DNA from: an uncultured Granulosicoccus sp.
GTDB lineage: Bacteria; Pseudomonadota; Gammaproteobacteria; Granulosicoccales; Granulosicoccaceae
Direction: 5' to 3'
Length of the DNA stretch: 64,000 nt
Assembly: GCA_947492525.1 (NCBI GenBank)
Contig: CANLNQ010000019.1
Coordinates: 62,001 to 126,000, forward strand
The notes beneath the pieces are model-generated. The model was given only the letters and a program-made list of their open reading frames with translations, was not told where the DNA came from and did no database searches. Shown in pieces: positions 12,000 through 21,111 of the stretch; positions within the stretch are counted from its first letter, which is position 1; each line of letters begins with the position of its first letter. The position numbers and the translations under genes were made by a program.

Positions 12000-13514
12000 A
12001 TGAGTCAGACAATCAAGCAACTGGAAGGGCAGTTCCATAGGATCGCCCAGCTGGACCATGCCGCTACCTTTCTGTCCTGGGACCAGATGGTGATGATGCC
12101 CGATGCGGGCAACACGGCGCGCGCCTCGGCTCTGGCCGAGCTTGCCAGCCTGCGCCATGAACTGCTGACCACGGCGGCGATGGGCGATTGGCTGAACGAG
12201 GCAGAATCGGAAGTCGTTTCGGGAAAGCTGGCCCCTGAGCTGCTGCCGCATGTGCGGGAAATGAAGCGTAGCTGGCAACAGGCCGTGGTACTGCCTGCCA
12301 GCCTGGTGCATGCCAAGGTACTGGCCGGCTCCCGATGCGAGCATGGGTGGCGAGTGCAGCGTGGCGAGAACGACTGGAAGGGGTTTCTCGAGAACTTCAC
12401 CGAGGTTGTGGATCTGTCACGCGAAGAAGCGCAGTGTCGCCAGTCGGCATCCCCCGACGATTTTGCCACCCCCTATGATGCCTTGCTGGACTTGCATTGT
12501 ACGGGCGACACCCAGGCACTGATAGGTGGTGTGCTGAACGAACTCAGGGAGGCGTTACCGCCACTGCTGCAGGCAGTGATGGAGAAACAGGCGTCAGAGG
12601 AGGTCGTCGATCTCAGCGGCCATTACCCGATCGACATGCAGCACAAGCTCAGTGAAGAACTGATGCGCAAGCTCGGTTTCGACTTCAATGCCGGCCGACT
12701 CGATGTCAGTCTTCATCCTTTCAGTACCGGCGGACGAGGTGATCAACGTATCACGACCCGTTATCGTGAAACCGATTTCGCCGATGCCCTGCAGGCGACT
12801 GCCCATGAAACCGGGCACGCCAGCTACGAGGCCGGTTTGCCTCAGGCGCTGCAGTCCTTTCCTCTGGGGCGGGCGCGCAACATGTGCATTCACGAAAGTC
12901 AGAGTCTGATGTTCGAAAAGCAGATCTTTCTGTCTCGCTCTTTCACCGAGGCCATGGCAGGTTTGATCAAACGCTTTCTGCCCTCGGCCAGCTTTCCCGA
13001 TGCCGATGCACTCTGGGCGGCACAGACACGCGTCAAGCCGAGTTTCATCCGGGTGGAGGCTGATGAAGTCACGTATCCGCTGCATGTCATGTTGCGCTAT
13101 GACATTGAAAGCGCGCTGATCAATGGACAGATGGGGGCGGCGGATATTCCTGCTGCCTGGGAGTCATCGATGCAGCAGTATCTGGGGCTGTCGGTGGATG
13201 GCAAACACGCCATCGGTTGTCTGCAGGACATTCACTGGACCGACGGTGCATTCGGTTATTTTCCGTCCTACACCATGGGGGCTGTCAATGCAGCGCAGCT
13301 GATGGCATCACTGAAGCAGCAGTTTCCGGACTGGCGGGCTGAATTTTCCAGAGGCGATACCGCGTTTGTGCGCGAGTGGTTATTGCAGAACATCTGGCAG
13401 CACGGCTGTCAGCTCGAATCCCAGGATCTCATGCGTTCGGCGACCGGTGAGGGCAGCACCGCGTCAGCTTTGCTCGCTCATTTGCGGTCACGCTATCTGG
13501 ATGAAGAAGATTGA
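12000..13514 (+). CDS. M32 family metallocarboxypeptidase (Taq carboxypeptidase type)
   Basis: Zinc or cobalt carboxypeptidase that trims C-terminal residues from peptides in the cytoplasm. The 504-residue protein is of standard family length. It carries the HExxH motif HETGH (His269-His273) and the downstream HESQS motif (Glu299 as third ligand), plus conserved DxR-type regions such as DQRITTRY. The ATG lies 7 bases after the SET gene stop, so the two may be co-transcribed. It converges with the CoA-transferase gene on the other strand. Confidence 0.93.
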   Translation: MSQTIKQLEGQFHRIAQLDHAATFLSWDQMVMMPDAGNTARASALAELASLRHELLTTAAMGDWLNEAESEVVSGKLAPELLPHVREMKRSWQQAVVLPASLVHAKVLAGSRCEHGWRVQRGENDWKGFLENFTEVVDLSREEAQCRQSASPDDFATPYDALLDLHCTGDTQALIGGVLNELREALPPLLQAVMEKQASEEVVDLSGHYPIDMQHKLSEELMRKLGFDFNAGRLDVSLHPFSTGGRGDQRITTRYRETDFADALQATAHETGHASYEAGLPQALQSFPLGRARNMCIHESQSLMFEKQIFLSRSFTEAMAGLIKRFLPSASFPDADALWAAQTRVKPSFIRVEADEVTYPLHVMLRYDIESALINGQMGAADIPAAWESSMQQYLGLSVDGKHAIGCLQDIHWTDGAFGYFPSYTMGAVNAAQLMASLKQQFPDWRAEFSRGDTAFVREWLLQNIWQHGCQLESQDLMRSATGEGSTASALLAHLRSRYLDEED

Positions 13515-13528
13515 GTTGTCAGGCCTGA

Positions 13529-14650
13529 TCATTGATCGTCATGCTCGCCGAGCTTCGGCGCGCGATGATCAAGGTTCAGAGAGCTGTTGCTGAAGCGAAT
13601 TGGTGTTCTTACGCCGGGAATGCCATCCGGTTCGATCTTCATGCCACGGGCGATGAATTGAGGGTCGGCAAAGACATCGGCGACCGTATTGATGGGACCT
13701 GCAGGCACCACGGATTTTTCCAGTGCCTGCAATAATGCATCTCTGGTCCATGTCGATGTCCTTGCGCTCAGTTGTTGCTCCAGAGTGTCGCGGTTCTGCA
13801 CGCGGGCAGCATTGCTCGTGTAGCGTTCATCAGCGATCAATTCATCCAGTTGCAGAAGTTCACACAGTCGCTTGAACTGCCCATTGTTGCCGACGGCAAT
13901 GATCAGATGGCCATCGCTGACAGGGAAGGTCTGGTAGGGGGCGATGTTCGGGTGGCGATTGCCCATGCGGTGGGGTGATTCTCCGCTGGCCAGGAAGTTC
14001 ATGGACTGGTTGGCCAGAACTGCCGTCATGCAATCGAACAGGGACAGATCGATGTGCTGACCGAGGCCATTGGCCTGTCGTTGCAACAAGGCCGCCTGAA
14101 CGGCAATGACGCCATAGAGCCCGGTGAAGATGTCGGCGAAGGCCACACCGATCTTCTGCGGCTGACCATCGGCTTCGCCAGTCAGGTCCATGATGCCGCT
14201 CATGCCCTGAATCATGAAGTCATAGCCCGCTCGACGTGCATAGGGTCCGTCCTGGCCAAAGCCTGTCACCGAGCAATAGATGAGTGCCGGGTGTTTTTCA
14301 CACAGTGTCTTGGCGTCCAGACCGTATTGTTCCAGTCCGCCCACTTTGAAATTCTCCACAAGCACATCGGCCTCGGCCACCAGCTCCAGCACACGTTGCC
14401 GACCGGCATCGGTTTTCAGGTCGACCACGATGGATTGCTTGCCGCGGTTGCAGGCGTGGAAATAGGCAGCACTGCGTTCACCGTCGATGTCGATCCAGGG
14501 AGGACCCCATTGCCGGGTGTCATCGCCCATGGGGCTCTCCACCTTGATCACTTCGGCGCCAAGATCCGAGAGCGTCTGTCCGATCCACGGACCGGCCAGA
14601 ATGCGTGCCAGCTCCACAACCTTGATTCCTGTCAACGGGGCTTCGTTCAT
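13529..14650 (-). CDS. Class III CoA-transferase (CaiB/BaiF family)
   Basis: Transfers CoA between carboxylic acids through an aspartyl-CoA intermediate. The 373-residue protein has the N-terminal signature GIKVVELARILAGPW, CoA-binding segments (NRGKQSIVVDLK) and the catalytic Asp173 in VAFADIFTG. Family members use succinyl-CoA with glutarate, carnitine, formate, malate and others; the sequence alone does not reveal the substrate. It is transcribed toward the M32 gene, with only 14 bases between the stops. The histidine phosphatase upstream on the same strand leaves a 76-bp gap. Confidence 0.88.
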   Translation of the reverse strand: MNEAPLTGIKVVELARILAGPWIGQTLSDLGAEVIKVESPMGDDTRQWGPPWIDIDGERSAAYFHACNRGKQSIVVDLKTDAGRQRVLELVAEADVLVENFKVGGLEQYGLDAKTLCEKHPALIYCSVTGFGQDGPYARRAGYDFMIQGMSGIMDLTGEADGQPQKIGVAFADIFTGLYGVIAVQAALLQRQANGLGQHIDLSLFDCMTAVLANQSMNFLASGESPHRMGNRHPNIAPYQTFPVSDGHLIIAVGNNGQFKRLCELLQLDELIADERYTSNAARVQNRDTLEQQLSARTSTWTRDALLQALEKSVVPAGPINTVADVFADPQFIARGMKIEPDGIPGVRTPIRFSNSSLNLDHRAPKLGEHDDQ

Positions 14651-14726
14651 GATGAAATGCTACTCGTTTCGGCGGGGTGAATGCTCAGTGACATGCTTGC
14701 AGACAAAGGGCTGACAAGGCGGGACG

Positions 14727-15407
14727 CTATACGGTCGGCACCTGGCCAGTCGCGGTGCCGGGTAGCAGTTGGTCGGCAGATGCCCAGGCAGTCTGGTCGA
14801 AAGGCGTGCTTTCGATCTGTTCGACACGCCGTGTGTCGCCCGCCACCTGAATGATGCAGTGCGAGCAATTGGACAGGGTGGGTAGCTCGTGCAGGATATC
14901 CAGGCTGACATCGGCATAGTGAGCCAGGATGGTCTTCATGATTGCACCATGGCTGACGATCAGCAGATTGGCCTCTTCGGGCAAGGCGTTGTGCTCCTTG
15001 ATGATCGATTCGATGGCGGCCACGCCGCGCTTTTGTACAACCTGTGAGGTCTCGGCTCCTTCCACATTGAAGTGGGGGGAGGCGATGCGGTGCAACTCCA
15101 CCATCTCGGGATGCGCCTTTTCGATGTCGGCCCACATATGCCCTTCCCAGACGCCCAGACGCACCTCTCGCAGATCATCTCTGAAAACGACCTCGTCCTG
15201 ACGTTCACCGAGAATCAGTGCGGTGGTCTGCCGTGTGCGGACACTGCTGCTGGAATAGACGGCGGACAGGGCCATGTCCTTGAAGTCTTCTCCGCGTTCG
15301 GTTGCCTGTTGCCTGCCGATGTCGTCGAGCTCGGATTCCAGCTGGCCTTGTATCCGTCGAATTGCGTTCCAGCTGGTCTGGCCGTGACGGACGATATGTA
15401 TTCGCAT
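14727..15407 (-). CDS. Histidine phosphatase superfamily protein
   Basis: A 226-residue phosphoglycerate-mutase-fold phosphatase. The N-terminal RHGQTSWN carries the phospho-accepting His8, and a second catalytic histidine lies in VSHGAIMK. The family includes cobalamin phosphatase CobC, broad phosphatases and cofactor-dependent mutases; no cobalamin genes are nearby, so the substrate is open. I chose the ATG directly before RIHIVRHG rather than a start 19 codons upstream, because the family begins there. It diverges from the fructosamine kinase gene across about 80 bp. Confidence 0.85.
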   Translation of the reverse strand: MRIHIVRHGQTSWNAIRRIQGQLESELDDIGRQQATERGEDFKDMALSAVYSSSSVRTRQTTALILGERQDEVVFRDDLREVRLGVWEGHMWADIEKAHPEMVELHRIASPHFNVEGAETSQVVQKRGVAAIESIIKEHNALPEEANLLIVSHGAIMKTILAHYADVSLDILHELPTLSNCSHCIIQVAGDTRRVEQIESTPFDQTAWASADQLLPGTATGQVPTV

Positions 15408-15487
15408 GATTTTGGATGACGGGCAGTCAAAGTGAACAGGCGGATAGGGTAACGTATAGGGCAAGAGTCTGTGTGGAGCGTCGGTAA

Positions 15488-16363
15488 ATGTGGCAACAAT
15501 CAGCAGAGCGTGAGCTTGGTGTCGTGCTGCGTCGTTGGCGGAAATTGAGTGGCGGTGATTTTGCTCAGAGCTGGCGGGCGGATGTCGTCGGCGGGGATTC
15601 CGCGCAGCTTCGGGTCGGGGATCGTGTCTTCATCAAGACACATGCGAACCCGCCTCCACGGCACTTCACCACAGAGGCGCGCGGGCTGGCCTGGCTTGCC
15701 GAGGTGAGTTCGGTGGCAGTGCCTGTCGTACTGGGTGTCAGCGATGAGCCACCCTGGCTCGCCTTGCAGTGGGTGGAGGAGGGTCATCCGGTGAATGCGA
15801 CAGAACAGGATCTGGGCATCGCGCTGGCGCATCTGCATCAGGCACCTTGCCCGCATTTCGGTCGACAGGATGAGCGCAGCACGGGGAGTCTCGGACTGCC
15901 AAACGCACCGTGCCAGTCATGGTCGCAATTCTACGCGACTCAGCGCCTGTTACCGCTGGCAGGTATTGCCGCCGAGAGACAGGCCCTGTCATCCGCCACC
16001 CTCTCCCGGATAGAGCGCCTCGCCCAGCGGCTGGATGAATTCGAGGATGTCGGGCTGCAAGCCTCTCGCTTGCATGGTGACCTGTGGGCCGGTAATCGCC
16101 TGGTGGATGTCGAGGGCAGAAGCTGGCTGATAGACCCGGCCTGTCACGGCGGACATCGAGAATTCGACCTTGCCATGATGCGCCTGTTCGGTGGCTTTGG
16201 CGATGCCTGCTTTGCGGCCTACCAGGAATGCTGGCCATTGACGGCAGGCTGGCAAGAGCGTATTGCCCTGCACCAGCTTGCACCATTGATTGTTCATGCC
16301 ATCAAGTTTGGCAGTGCCTATGTCGATTCCACCGAGGCCGTACTGGATCAGTATCGGGTCTGA
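15488..16363 (+). CDS. Fructosamine/ketosamine-3-kinase family protein
   Basis: A 291-residue aminoglycoside-phosphotransferase-fold kinase. Family members phosphorylate sugar adducts on lysines, which destabilises them and repairs glycated proteins. Visible motifs are the ATP lysine region (VFIKTHAN), the catalytic loop RLHGDLWAGN and the metal-binding IDPACHGGHREFDLAM, all diagnostic of the FN3K group. The gene is monocistronic, divergent from the histidine phosphatase and convergent with the M20 gene (29 bp between stops). Confidence 0.88.
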   Translation: MWQQSAERELGVVLRRWRKLSGGDFAQSWRADVVGGDSAQLRVGDRVFIKTHANPPPRHFTTEARGLAWLAEVSSVAVPVVLGVSDEPPWLALQWVEEGHPVNATEQDLGIALAHLHQAPCPHFGRQDERSTGSLGLPNAPCQSWSQFYATQRLLPLAGIAAERQALSSATLSRIERLAQRLDEFEDVGLQASRLHGDLWAGNRLVDVEGRSWLIDPACHGGHREFDLAMMRLFGGFGDACFAAYQECWPLTAGWQERIALHQLAPLIVHAIKFGSAYVDSTEAVLDQYRV

Positions 16364-16392
16364 TCGACACAGGCGCTACCAGAGTTGCAGTA

Positions 16393-17793
16393 TCAGGCCG
16401 GCTTCTCTTGCTGTGCCAGAGCAGCGAGAATTCTGACCCAGCTGCGGATTCCCTTGTGATAGCTCTGCAGGGAGTACTTCTCATTGGGCGAGTGAATGGC
16501 GTCGTCGTCGAGCATGAAGCCGACCAGCAGGCTGTCCATGTCCAGAATGTTCTTGATATGACCGACAACCGGTATGGAGCCGCCGCAACCGGCGTAGACC
16601 GCGTCCTTCTGCCACTCCTGTGTCAGGGCTTGTTGCGCCTGCTGGAAGGCGGGGGCTTCCACGGGCATGACCGTGGCGGGGGAGCCGTCCTTGGTCAGGT
16701 AGGATACGGTGCAGTCGGGAGGCAGGCGGTCCTCGACATGCTTGTACAGCGCCTGCTGTATCGCGACGGGATCCTGATCGCCCACAAGGCGAAAGCTGAC
16801 CTTGGCCATGGCCTTGGAGGGCAGTACGGTCTTGAAACCGTCACCGGTGTAGCCACCCGAGATGCCGTTTACATCACAGGTGGGGCGAGCCCAGATCTGT
16901 TCGAGCACTGAATACTCGGCTTCACCGGCGGGTTTCGACAAGCCGACGGATTCAAGAAAGCCTGCGTCGTCGTGATTCAGCGAGGCCCATTGCTTGCGCA
17001 CATCGGCGGGAATCTCGGGTACACCGTCGTAGAAGCCCGGTAGCGTGATGCGACCCTGGTCATCGTGCAGATCGGCGAGTATGCGTGTCAGGACGCGAAT
17101 GGGGTTGATCGCCGGGCCACCGTACATGCCTGAATGCAGATCGAGAGAGGGGCCGGTGATGGTGATCTCTTCGCCAACCATGCCGCGCAGCATGGTGGAT
17201 ATCGTGGGCGTCTCGCTATCCCACATGCCCGTGTCACAGACCAGTGCCAGATCAGCCCTGAGTTCGTCTCGATGCGCTTGCATGAAGGGAATCAGGGAGG
17301 GCGAGCCGCTTTCCTCTTCTCCTTCGAAGAACAGACTGACGCGGGTCGGCAGCGAGCCTGTCACCTGTTTCCAGGCGCGGCAGGCTTCCACGAAGGTCAT
17401 CAACTGACCCTTGTCATCGGCAGCCCCTCGAGCGCGGATCACCTTGCCGTTTTCAGTCTCTTCCACGGCAGGTTCGAATGGCGGTCGGTTCCACAGCTCC
17501 AGAGGGTCAACCGGCTGGACATCGTAGTGGCCATAGAAGAGCAGATGGGGCCCTTGCTCGCTGGCGCCGCCCTGGTGTCCTACCACCATCGGGTGGCCCG
17601 GAGTGTCGTGTCGCTGCGTCTCGAAGCCGATGCTGCGCAGATCTTCCACCAGCCAGTCGGCCGCCTTGCGACAGGACTCGCGATACGCCGGATCCGTCGA
17701 GATACTGTCGATCCGCAGCAACTCGAACAACCGCTCCAAAGCCCCCGGCAACCCCTCATCCACCTGCCGCAAAACTCGCTCTACATCACTCAT
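16393..17793 (-). CDS. M20 family metallopeptidase (dipeptidase)
   Basis: Two-metal exopeptidase of the ArgE/DapE/CPG2 family, most like the dipeptidase branch. The 466-residue protein has the metal motifs FYGHYDVQP (His89, Asp91), RGAADDKG (bridging Asp126) and FEGEEESGS, with a dimerisation domain inserted after about residue 200 and the late metal His near the C-terminus. I chose the ATG giving MSDVERV; a TTG 13 codons upstream is possible. This start codon overlaps the left end of an inverted repeat, whose other copy precedes the divergent DUF1989 gene. Confidence 0.9.
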   Translation of the reverse strand: MSDVERVLRQVDEGLPGALERLFELLRIDSISTDPAYRESCRKAADWLVEDLRSIGFETQRHDTPGHPMVVGHQGGASEQGPHLLFYGHYDVQPVDPLELWNRPPFEPAVEETENGKVIRARGAADDKGQLMTFVEACRAWKQVTGSLPTRVSLFFEGEEESGSPSLIPFMQAHRDELRADLALVCDTGMWDSETPTISTMLRGMVGEEITITGPSLDLHSGMYGGPAINPIRVLTRILADLHDDQGRITLPGFYDGVPEIPADVRKQWASLNHDDAGFLESVGLSKPAGEAEYSVLEQIWARPTCDVNGISGGYTGDGFKTVLPSKAMAKVSFRLVGDQDPVAIQQALYKHVEDRLPPDCTVSYLTKDGSPATVMPVEAPAFQQAQQALTQEWQKDAVYAGCGGSIPVVGHIKNILDMDSLLVGFMLDDDAIHSPNEKYSLQSYHKGIRSWVRILAALAQQEKPA

Positions 17794-18088
17794 CGGGTCG
17801 GACCACGCTATGTCGTTGATAATCTGAAACAAGTAGGCTGATACGGGGTGCTTTCGCTGCCTGTATCAACATTATTGACGGTGAATTATGGCATTTAAGG
17901 ACGTGCTAGCCGGCAAATCATCGTCATTCGTGCCCGGCTAGTGTTTGCAGCCTTGTCCGCTGCACGCATGCAGAACTCCGCGCTAAATGGACCAATAGCC
18001 TGTTGATTCAGTGGAAACAAGGCATGGGATGAGGTGTTTTGTGGGAGTGAGTGCTTTATTATCAAGCGTTTATCGTGGTCCGACCCGA
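17793..18088. mobile_element. 296-bp segment with 31-bp inverted ends, MITE-like or shared operator
   Basis: The left end 17793-17823 (TCGGGTCGGACCACG, 8 variable bases, TTGATAAT) and the right end 18058-18088 (ATTATCAA, 8 variable bases, CGTGGTCCGACCCGA) are exact reverse complements at 23 of 31 positions, all mismatches confined to the 8-base middle block. The arms end at the start codon of the M20 gene and at the ribosome-binding site of the DUF1989 gene. Inside lies a second, imperfect stem (17906-17941, CTAGCCGG/CCGGCTAG) and no gene. No target duplication is visible. It could be a miniature inverted-repeat element or a paired regulator site for the two divergent genes. Confidence 0.5.
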
Positions 18089-18097
18089 GGGGGGGAT

Positions 18098-18904
18098 ATG
18101 ATTTGTTATGAGGTGGGGGCGGTGCCGAGGCGGGATGAGGGGTGGTTGCGGCGGTGGCGTGAGAGTTTGCAGGTGGTGGATTCGGTGAGGGTGGCTCCGC
18201 GCGACGCGGGGACCTTCGAGGTGCCGGCGGGTCACGGGTTTCGCATCGTCAGTGTCGAAGGCCCGCAGGTGGGTGACCTGAACCTGTGGAATGCGGATGA
18301 TCTCTCGGAGCGATTCTACAGTGGCAAGACGCGGCAGCTGCATGCAACGCATGTGACTCGTGGTGATCGTCTGTGGTCATCCATGCCCGGCATACGCGCC
18401 ATGGCGACCATTACCCACGACACGCTGGAATGGTATGGCTGGGATGAGGAGGGTGGTGGTGTGCACGATGTGATCGGTACGCGCTGTGACCCCTACACCA
18501 ATCGCTTGCTCAAGGGAGTCGACTACCATCATTGCTGTCACTCCAATCTCACTCGCGCCATGGCCCGCAGGCTCGATCGGCCGGCCAGCGAAGTGGAGCC
18601 ACTGATACACGATGTGCTGAACGTGTTCATGTGTACCGGTTTCACGCTGGATACTCACCAGTATTTCATGAAGGCAAGCCCCGTTCGCCCCGGAGATCAT
18701 CTTGAATTCCTCGCGGACATCAATCTGCTGGGTGCGTTGTCAGCCTGCCCCGGTGGAGACTGCGGCAGCAGTCATTCGGATGATCGGACGCCCTGTTATC
18801 CACTGCAAGTCGATATCCTTGCCCCGTCTGAGGAGGTGCTGGCAAGCTTCGAACCCGAGCCTGCCAATGCCTATGATCGCAGCCACGGAATGCAGGAGGC
18901 CTGA
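18098..18904 (+). CDS. DUF1989 (urea-carboxylase-associated) family protein
   Basis: A 268-residue protein of the DUF1989 family. Typical segments are FEVPAGHGFRIVSVEGPQVGD, DLNLWNADD, GTRCDPYTN, HHCCHSNL and CPGGDC; conserved His and Cys residues suggest a metal site. Members occur beside urea carboxylase and other nitrogen-compound genes, but neither lies here. I chose the ATG at 18098 because a strong G-rich ribosome-binding site (GAGGGGGGG) sits just before it. A GTG 29 codons upstream is open but would cross the inverted repeat. The first 120 bases are unusually G-rich on the coding strand. Confidence 0.82.
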   Translation: MICYEVGAVPRRDEGWLRRWRESLQVVDSVRVAPRDAGTFEVPAGHGFRIVSVEGPQVGDLNLWNADDLSERFYSGKTRQLHATHVTRGDRLWSSMPGIRAMATITHDTLEWYGWDEEGGGVHDVIGTRCDPYTNRLLKGVDYHHCCHSNLTRAMARRLDRPASEVEPLIHDVLNVFMCTGFTLDTHQYFMKASPVRPGDHLEFLADINLLGALSACPGGDCGSSHSDDRTPCYPLQVDILAPSEEVLASFEPEPANAYDRSHGMQEA

Positions 18905-18907
18905 CGG

Positions 18908-19657
18908 CTAGCGCGGATTGGAGGAGCTCGCAAGGTGCTCGTCCTGCATCTCAAGCAGCCGGAGTATATGCCAGGCAACTGCTGAATTACTGCTGATGAC
19001 GGGGATGCCCAGACTCCGGCTGGCCTCGTCGATCAGACCATGCAGTCGCAGATTGGTGCAGGAGGCGACGATCGCATCCGGCTTGCCCGTTCGCGCCAGT
19101 TCTTCGAGCGAGTGCAGGATGGACGAGCGGGCGATACGTGCCACCCGGTCGTCCCTTGATTCATTGAACGAGCCCACACTGACCACGTGTCGCTCGGATG
19201 ATTGCAGAGAATCGATAAGGGCTTGAGAGACTTCCGGCACATAGGGAGTCAGCAAGGCCAGTCGTCGTACCTGCAAGGCATCGAGTCGGGCCTTGATGGC
19301 ACTCAGAGGGTTGCTTACCGCCACACCGGGAAAGACACGGCGCACCGCCTCGCTGACCGCCTGCTCCCCAATCACCGTGGATGCCGATGTGCAACCATAG
19401 ACGATGACCCTGAAGGGCGTTGTCGAAGGCAGCAGGGCCACACTATCCGGTAGCAACTGTTTCATCGCCTGCAGACTCTCGCTGCAGATGTCCACGCTAT
19501 TGGGTATGCGGGTATGGAACAGGCGAATGGACTGCGGTAGCCACAGCCGCAACTCATGCTCCATCGATTCATCCGTCTGCAACAGTACAAGTCCGACGGC
19601 CGGCAGTTTCTCGGCGTCGCTGTCGAGTTCGAAAGGCATGTGGCGGATGTCGATCAT
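18908..19657 (-). CDS. Asp/Glu racemase superfamily protein (maleate isomerase / EutA-like)
   Basis: A 249-residue protein with the two-cysteine arrangement of the Asp/Glu racemase fold: Cys89 in VYGCTSAS and Cys200 in VASCTNLR, then the ISSNSAVAWHILRL segment shared by maleate cis-isomerases, arylmalonate decarboxylases and EutA of hydroxyectoine use. It starts 3 bases after the stop of the M24 gene, so the two form an operon. EutA beside EutD (an M24 hydrolase) is a known pairing, but no other ectoine-use gene is present, so the substrate remains open. Confidence 0.75.
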   Translation of the reverse strand: MIDIRHMPFELDSDAEKLPAVGLVLLQTDESMEHELRLWLPQSIRLFHTRIPNSVDICSESLQAMKQLLPDSVALLPSTTPFRVIVYGCTSASTVIGEQAVSEAVRRVFPGVAVSNPLSAIKARLDALQVRRLALLTPYVPEVSQALIDSLQSSERHVVSVGSFNESRDDRVARIARSSILHSLEELARTGKPDAIVASCTNLRLHGLIDEASRSLGIPVISSNSAVAWHILRLLEMQDEHLASSSNPR

Positions 19658-19660
19658 CGC

Positions 19661-20905
19661 TCAATCAGTGCTCCAGTCGATGATGGGAATGTCTCTCGGC
19701 GCTCTGACAGAAAGCAGCTCATAGCCGCTGTCGGTGATCACCAGATTCTCCTCATGAACCATGATCCGGCCATCGCCATAGCTGTAACCCGGCTCCAGTG
19801 TCATGACCATGCCGGGCAGCAGAGGGGTGTCGTCGAAGGGGGTGATGGATGGTGTTTCAGTCAACTGGATTCCCAGGCCATGTCCGAGCCTGCCGACACC
19901 GGCGTCGGACTTGTCTTGTTCGGTAGAGGACAGAACGGCCTGCATCGCCGCGTAGACACTGGCGCAAGTGGCCTGTCCGGCGGCAATCGTGGCCAGGCCT
20001 GCCTCGGTGGCATCCCAGGTGCGCTGATGGGCAGCTGCGCTTGCCGGGTCCACTCGGCCGATGGCGAAGTTGCGATCGAAGTCGGCATGGTAACCGTCGA
20101 AGGTGCATCCCGTGTCCAGGATCAATACATCTCCTGCCCCAAGCAGGTGATCGCCCGGTGGGGAAATGATGTCGCCATAACCTGCCTGGCGGGCCGCCCC
20201 GACCAGGTAGGGGACATCGTCTGCGCCCTGCTGCAGACACTCGATACGAAAGGCCCGAAAGACGTCTATCTCGTTCATGCCGGGGTGGACAAGTTCGGGC
20301 AATCGTGAAAAACCGCGAGACACCAGCGCACAGACATGGCGCAATTTTTCAATCTCGGCGGCGGACTTTATCTGCCGCACGTCCCTGAGCGTTGCCGTGG
20401 CATCGACAAGACGGGGCGACGGCAGCGAACGCCTGACACGTTCGAAATCATTGAGCGGATAGCGCAACTGCGTCTCGCCAGCCATCGGCAGTCCGATCGT
20501 GCCGCTCCCGCCTGTCAGTTCTGTCAATGTTTCGATCAACAGGGATACACCATCGTCATGAGGCTGTGGCGATGACCAGCAGCGTATATCGCTGATCCAG
20601 GTGCGCTGCATGCACGCCAGCCCGATGGAGGGTATGACGGCCACGGCCTGGCCCGACGCAGGTAGCAACAGGTGCCAGGGACGCGTCGGGCTTTGCCAGA
20701 ACTGTGTCATGAAGCCGCTCAGATAGCGGATATCGGCTTCGGTGGTCAACCACAGCACGTCGATGTCGGACGCACGCATTCTGGCCTGTACCTGCTGCAC
20801 GCGCCGCTCGAATTCCGATACCTCGAAGCCGCGAGAAGGCACTATCTGCCCACCTGGCCAAAGGGATAGGTCACTTACTGCATGCGGCCTGCGGTCATCG
20901 CTCAT
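19661..20905 (-). CDS. M24 family metallohydrolase (Xaa-Pro dipeptidase / ectoine-hydrolase-like)
   Basis: A 414-residue pita-bread-fold enzyme: N-terminal creatinase-like domain (about 30-170) and catalytic domain (about 180-405). All five metal ligands are visible: Asp264 (LILDTG), Asp275 (HADFDRNF), His342 (GHGLGIQLTE), Glu371 (LEPGYSY) and Glu385 (VHEENLV). The family covers proline dipeptidases, creatinases and ectoine hydrolases (DoeA/EutD). Pairing with a racemase-like gene rather than protease genes favours small-molecule catabolism; this is inference. It diverges from the SDR gene across 206 bp. Confidence 0.82.
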   Translation of the reverse strand: MSDDRRPHAVSDLSLWPGGQIVPSRGFEVSEFERRVQQVQARMRASDIDVLWLTTEADIRYLSGFMTQFWQSPTRPWHLLLPASGQAVAVIPSIGLACMQRTWISDIRCWSSPQPHDDGVSLLIETLTELTGGSGTIGLPMAGETQLRYPLNDFERVRRSLPSPRLVDATATLRDVRQIKSAAEIEKLRHVCALVSRGFSRLPELVHPGMNEIDVFRAFRIECLQQGADDVPYLVGAARQAGYGDIISPPGDHLLGAGDVLILDTGCTFDGYHADFDRNFAIGRVDPASAAAHQRTWDATEAGLATIAAGQATCASVYAAMQAVLSSTEQDKSDAGVGRLGHGLGIQLTETPSITPFDDTPLLPGMVMTLEPGYSYGDGRIMVHEENLVITDSGYELLSVRAPRDIPIIDWSTD

Positions 20906-21111
20906 ATGCTGCTGAATCTCAGGTTAAAATGCAATCATGGTCACATTTCATGTGTCGGCGGCCAGCGAGGCGACAATGGACCTGTCTTCACCAAGGTTCA
21001 GTGCATGTTTACAGGCAGTTGCGAGACCTTGCAAGCGGTTCATCCGAATGCCACCACCAGTCGTGGTGCGGAGAATCGTCAGCATCGCCGGGCCAGACCG
21101 GGGTTATTTTC

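Noticed and set aside
17824..18097. Guanidine (ykkC) riboswitch before the DUF1989 gene
   Set aside because: TGGTCCGA resembles part of a conserved ykkC block, and DUF1989 genes can be under such control, but the other conserved blocks (CTAGGGTTCCG, ACGG, GCCCGGGAG) are missing, and the motif is also present inverted at the M20 start.
20929..21111. N-terminal extension of the SDR
   Set aside because: 61 codons of Cys/Ser/Gln-rich sequence before the Rossmann fold; the ATG at 21112 gives the normal SDR start.
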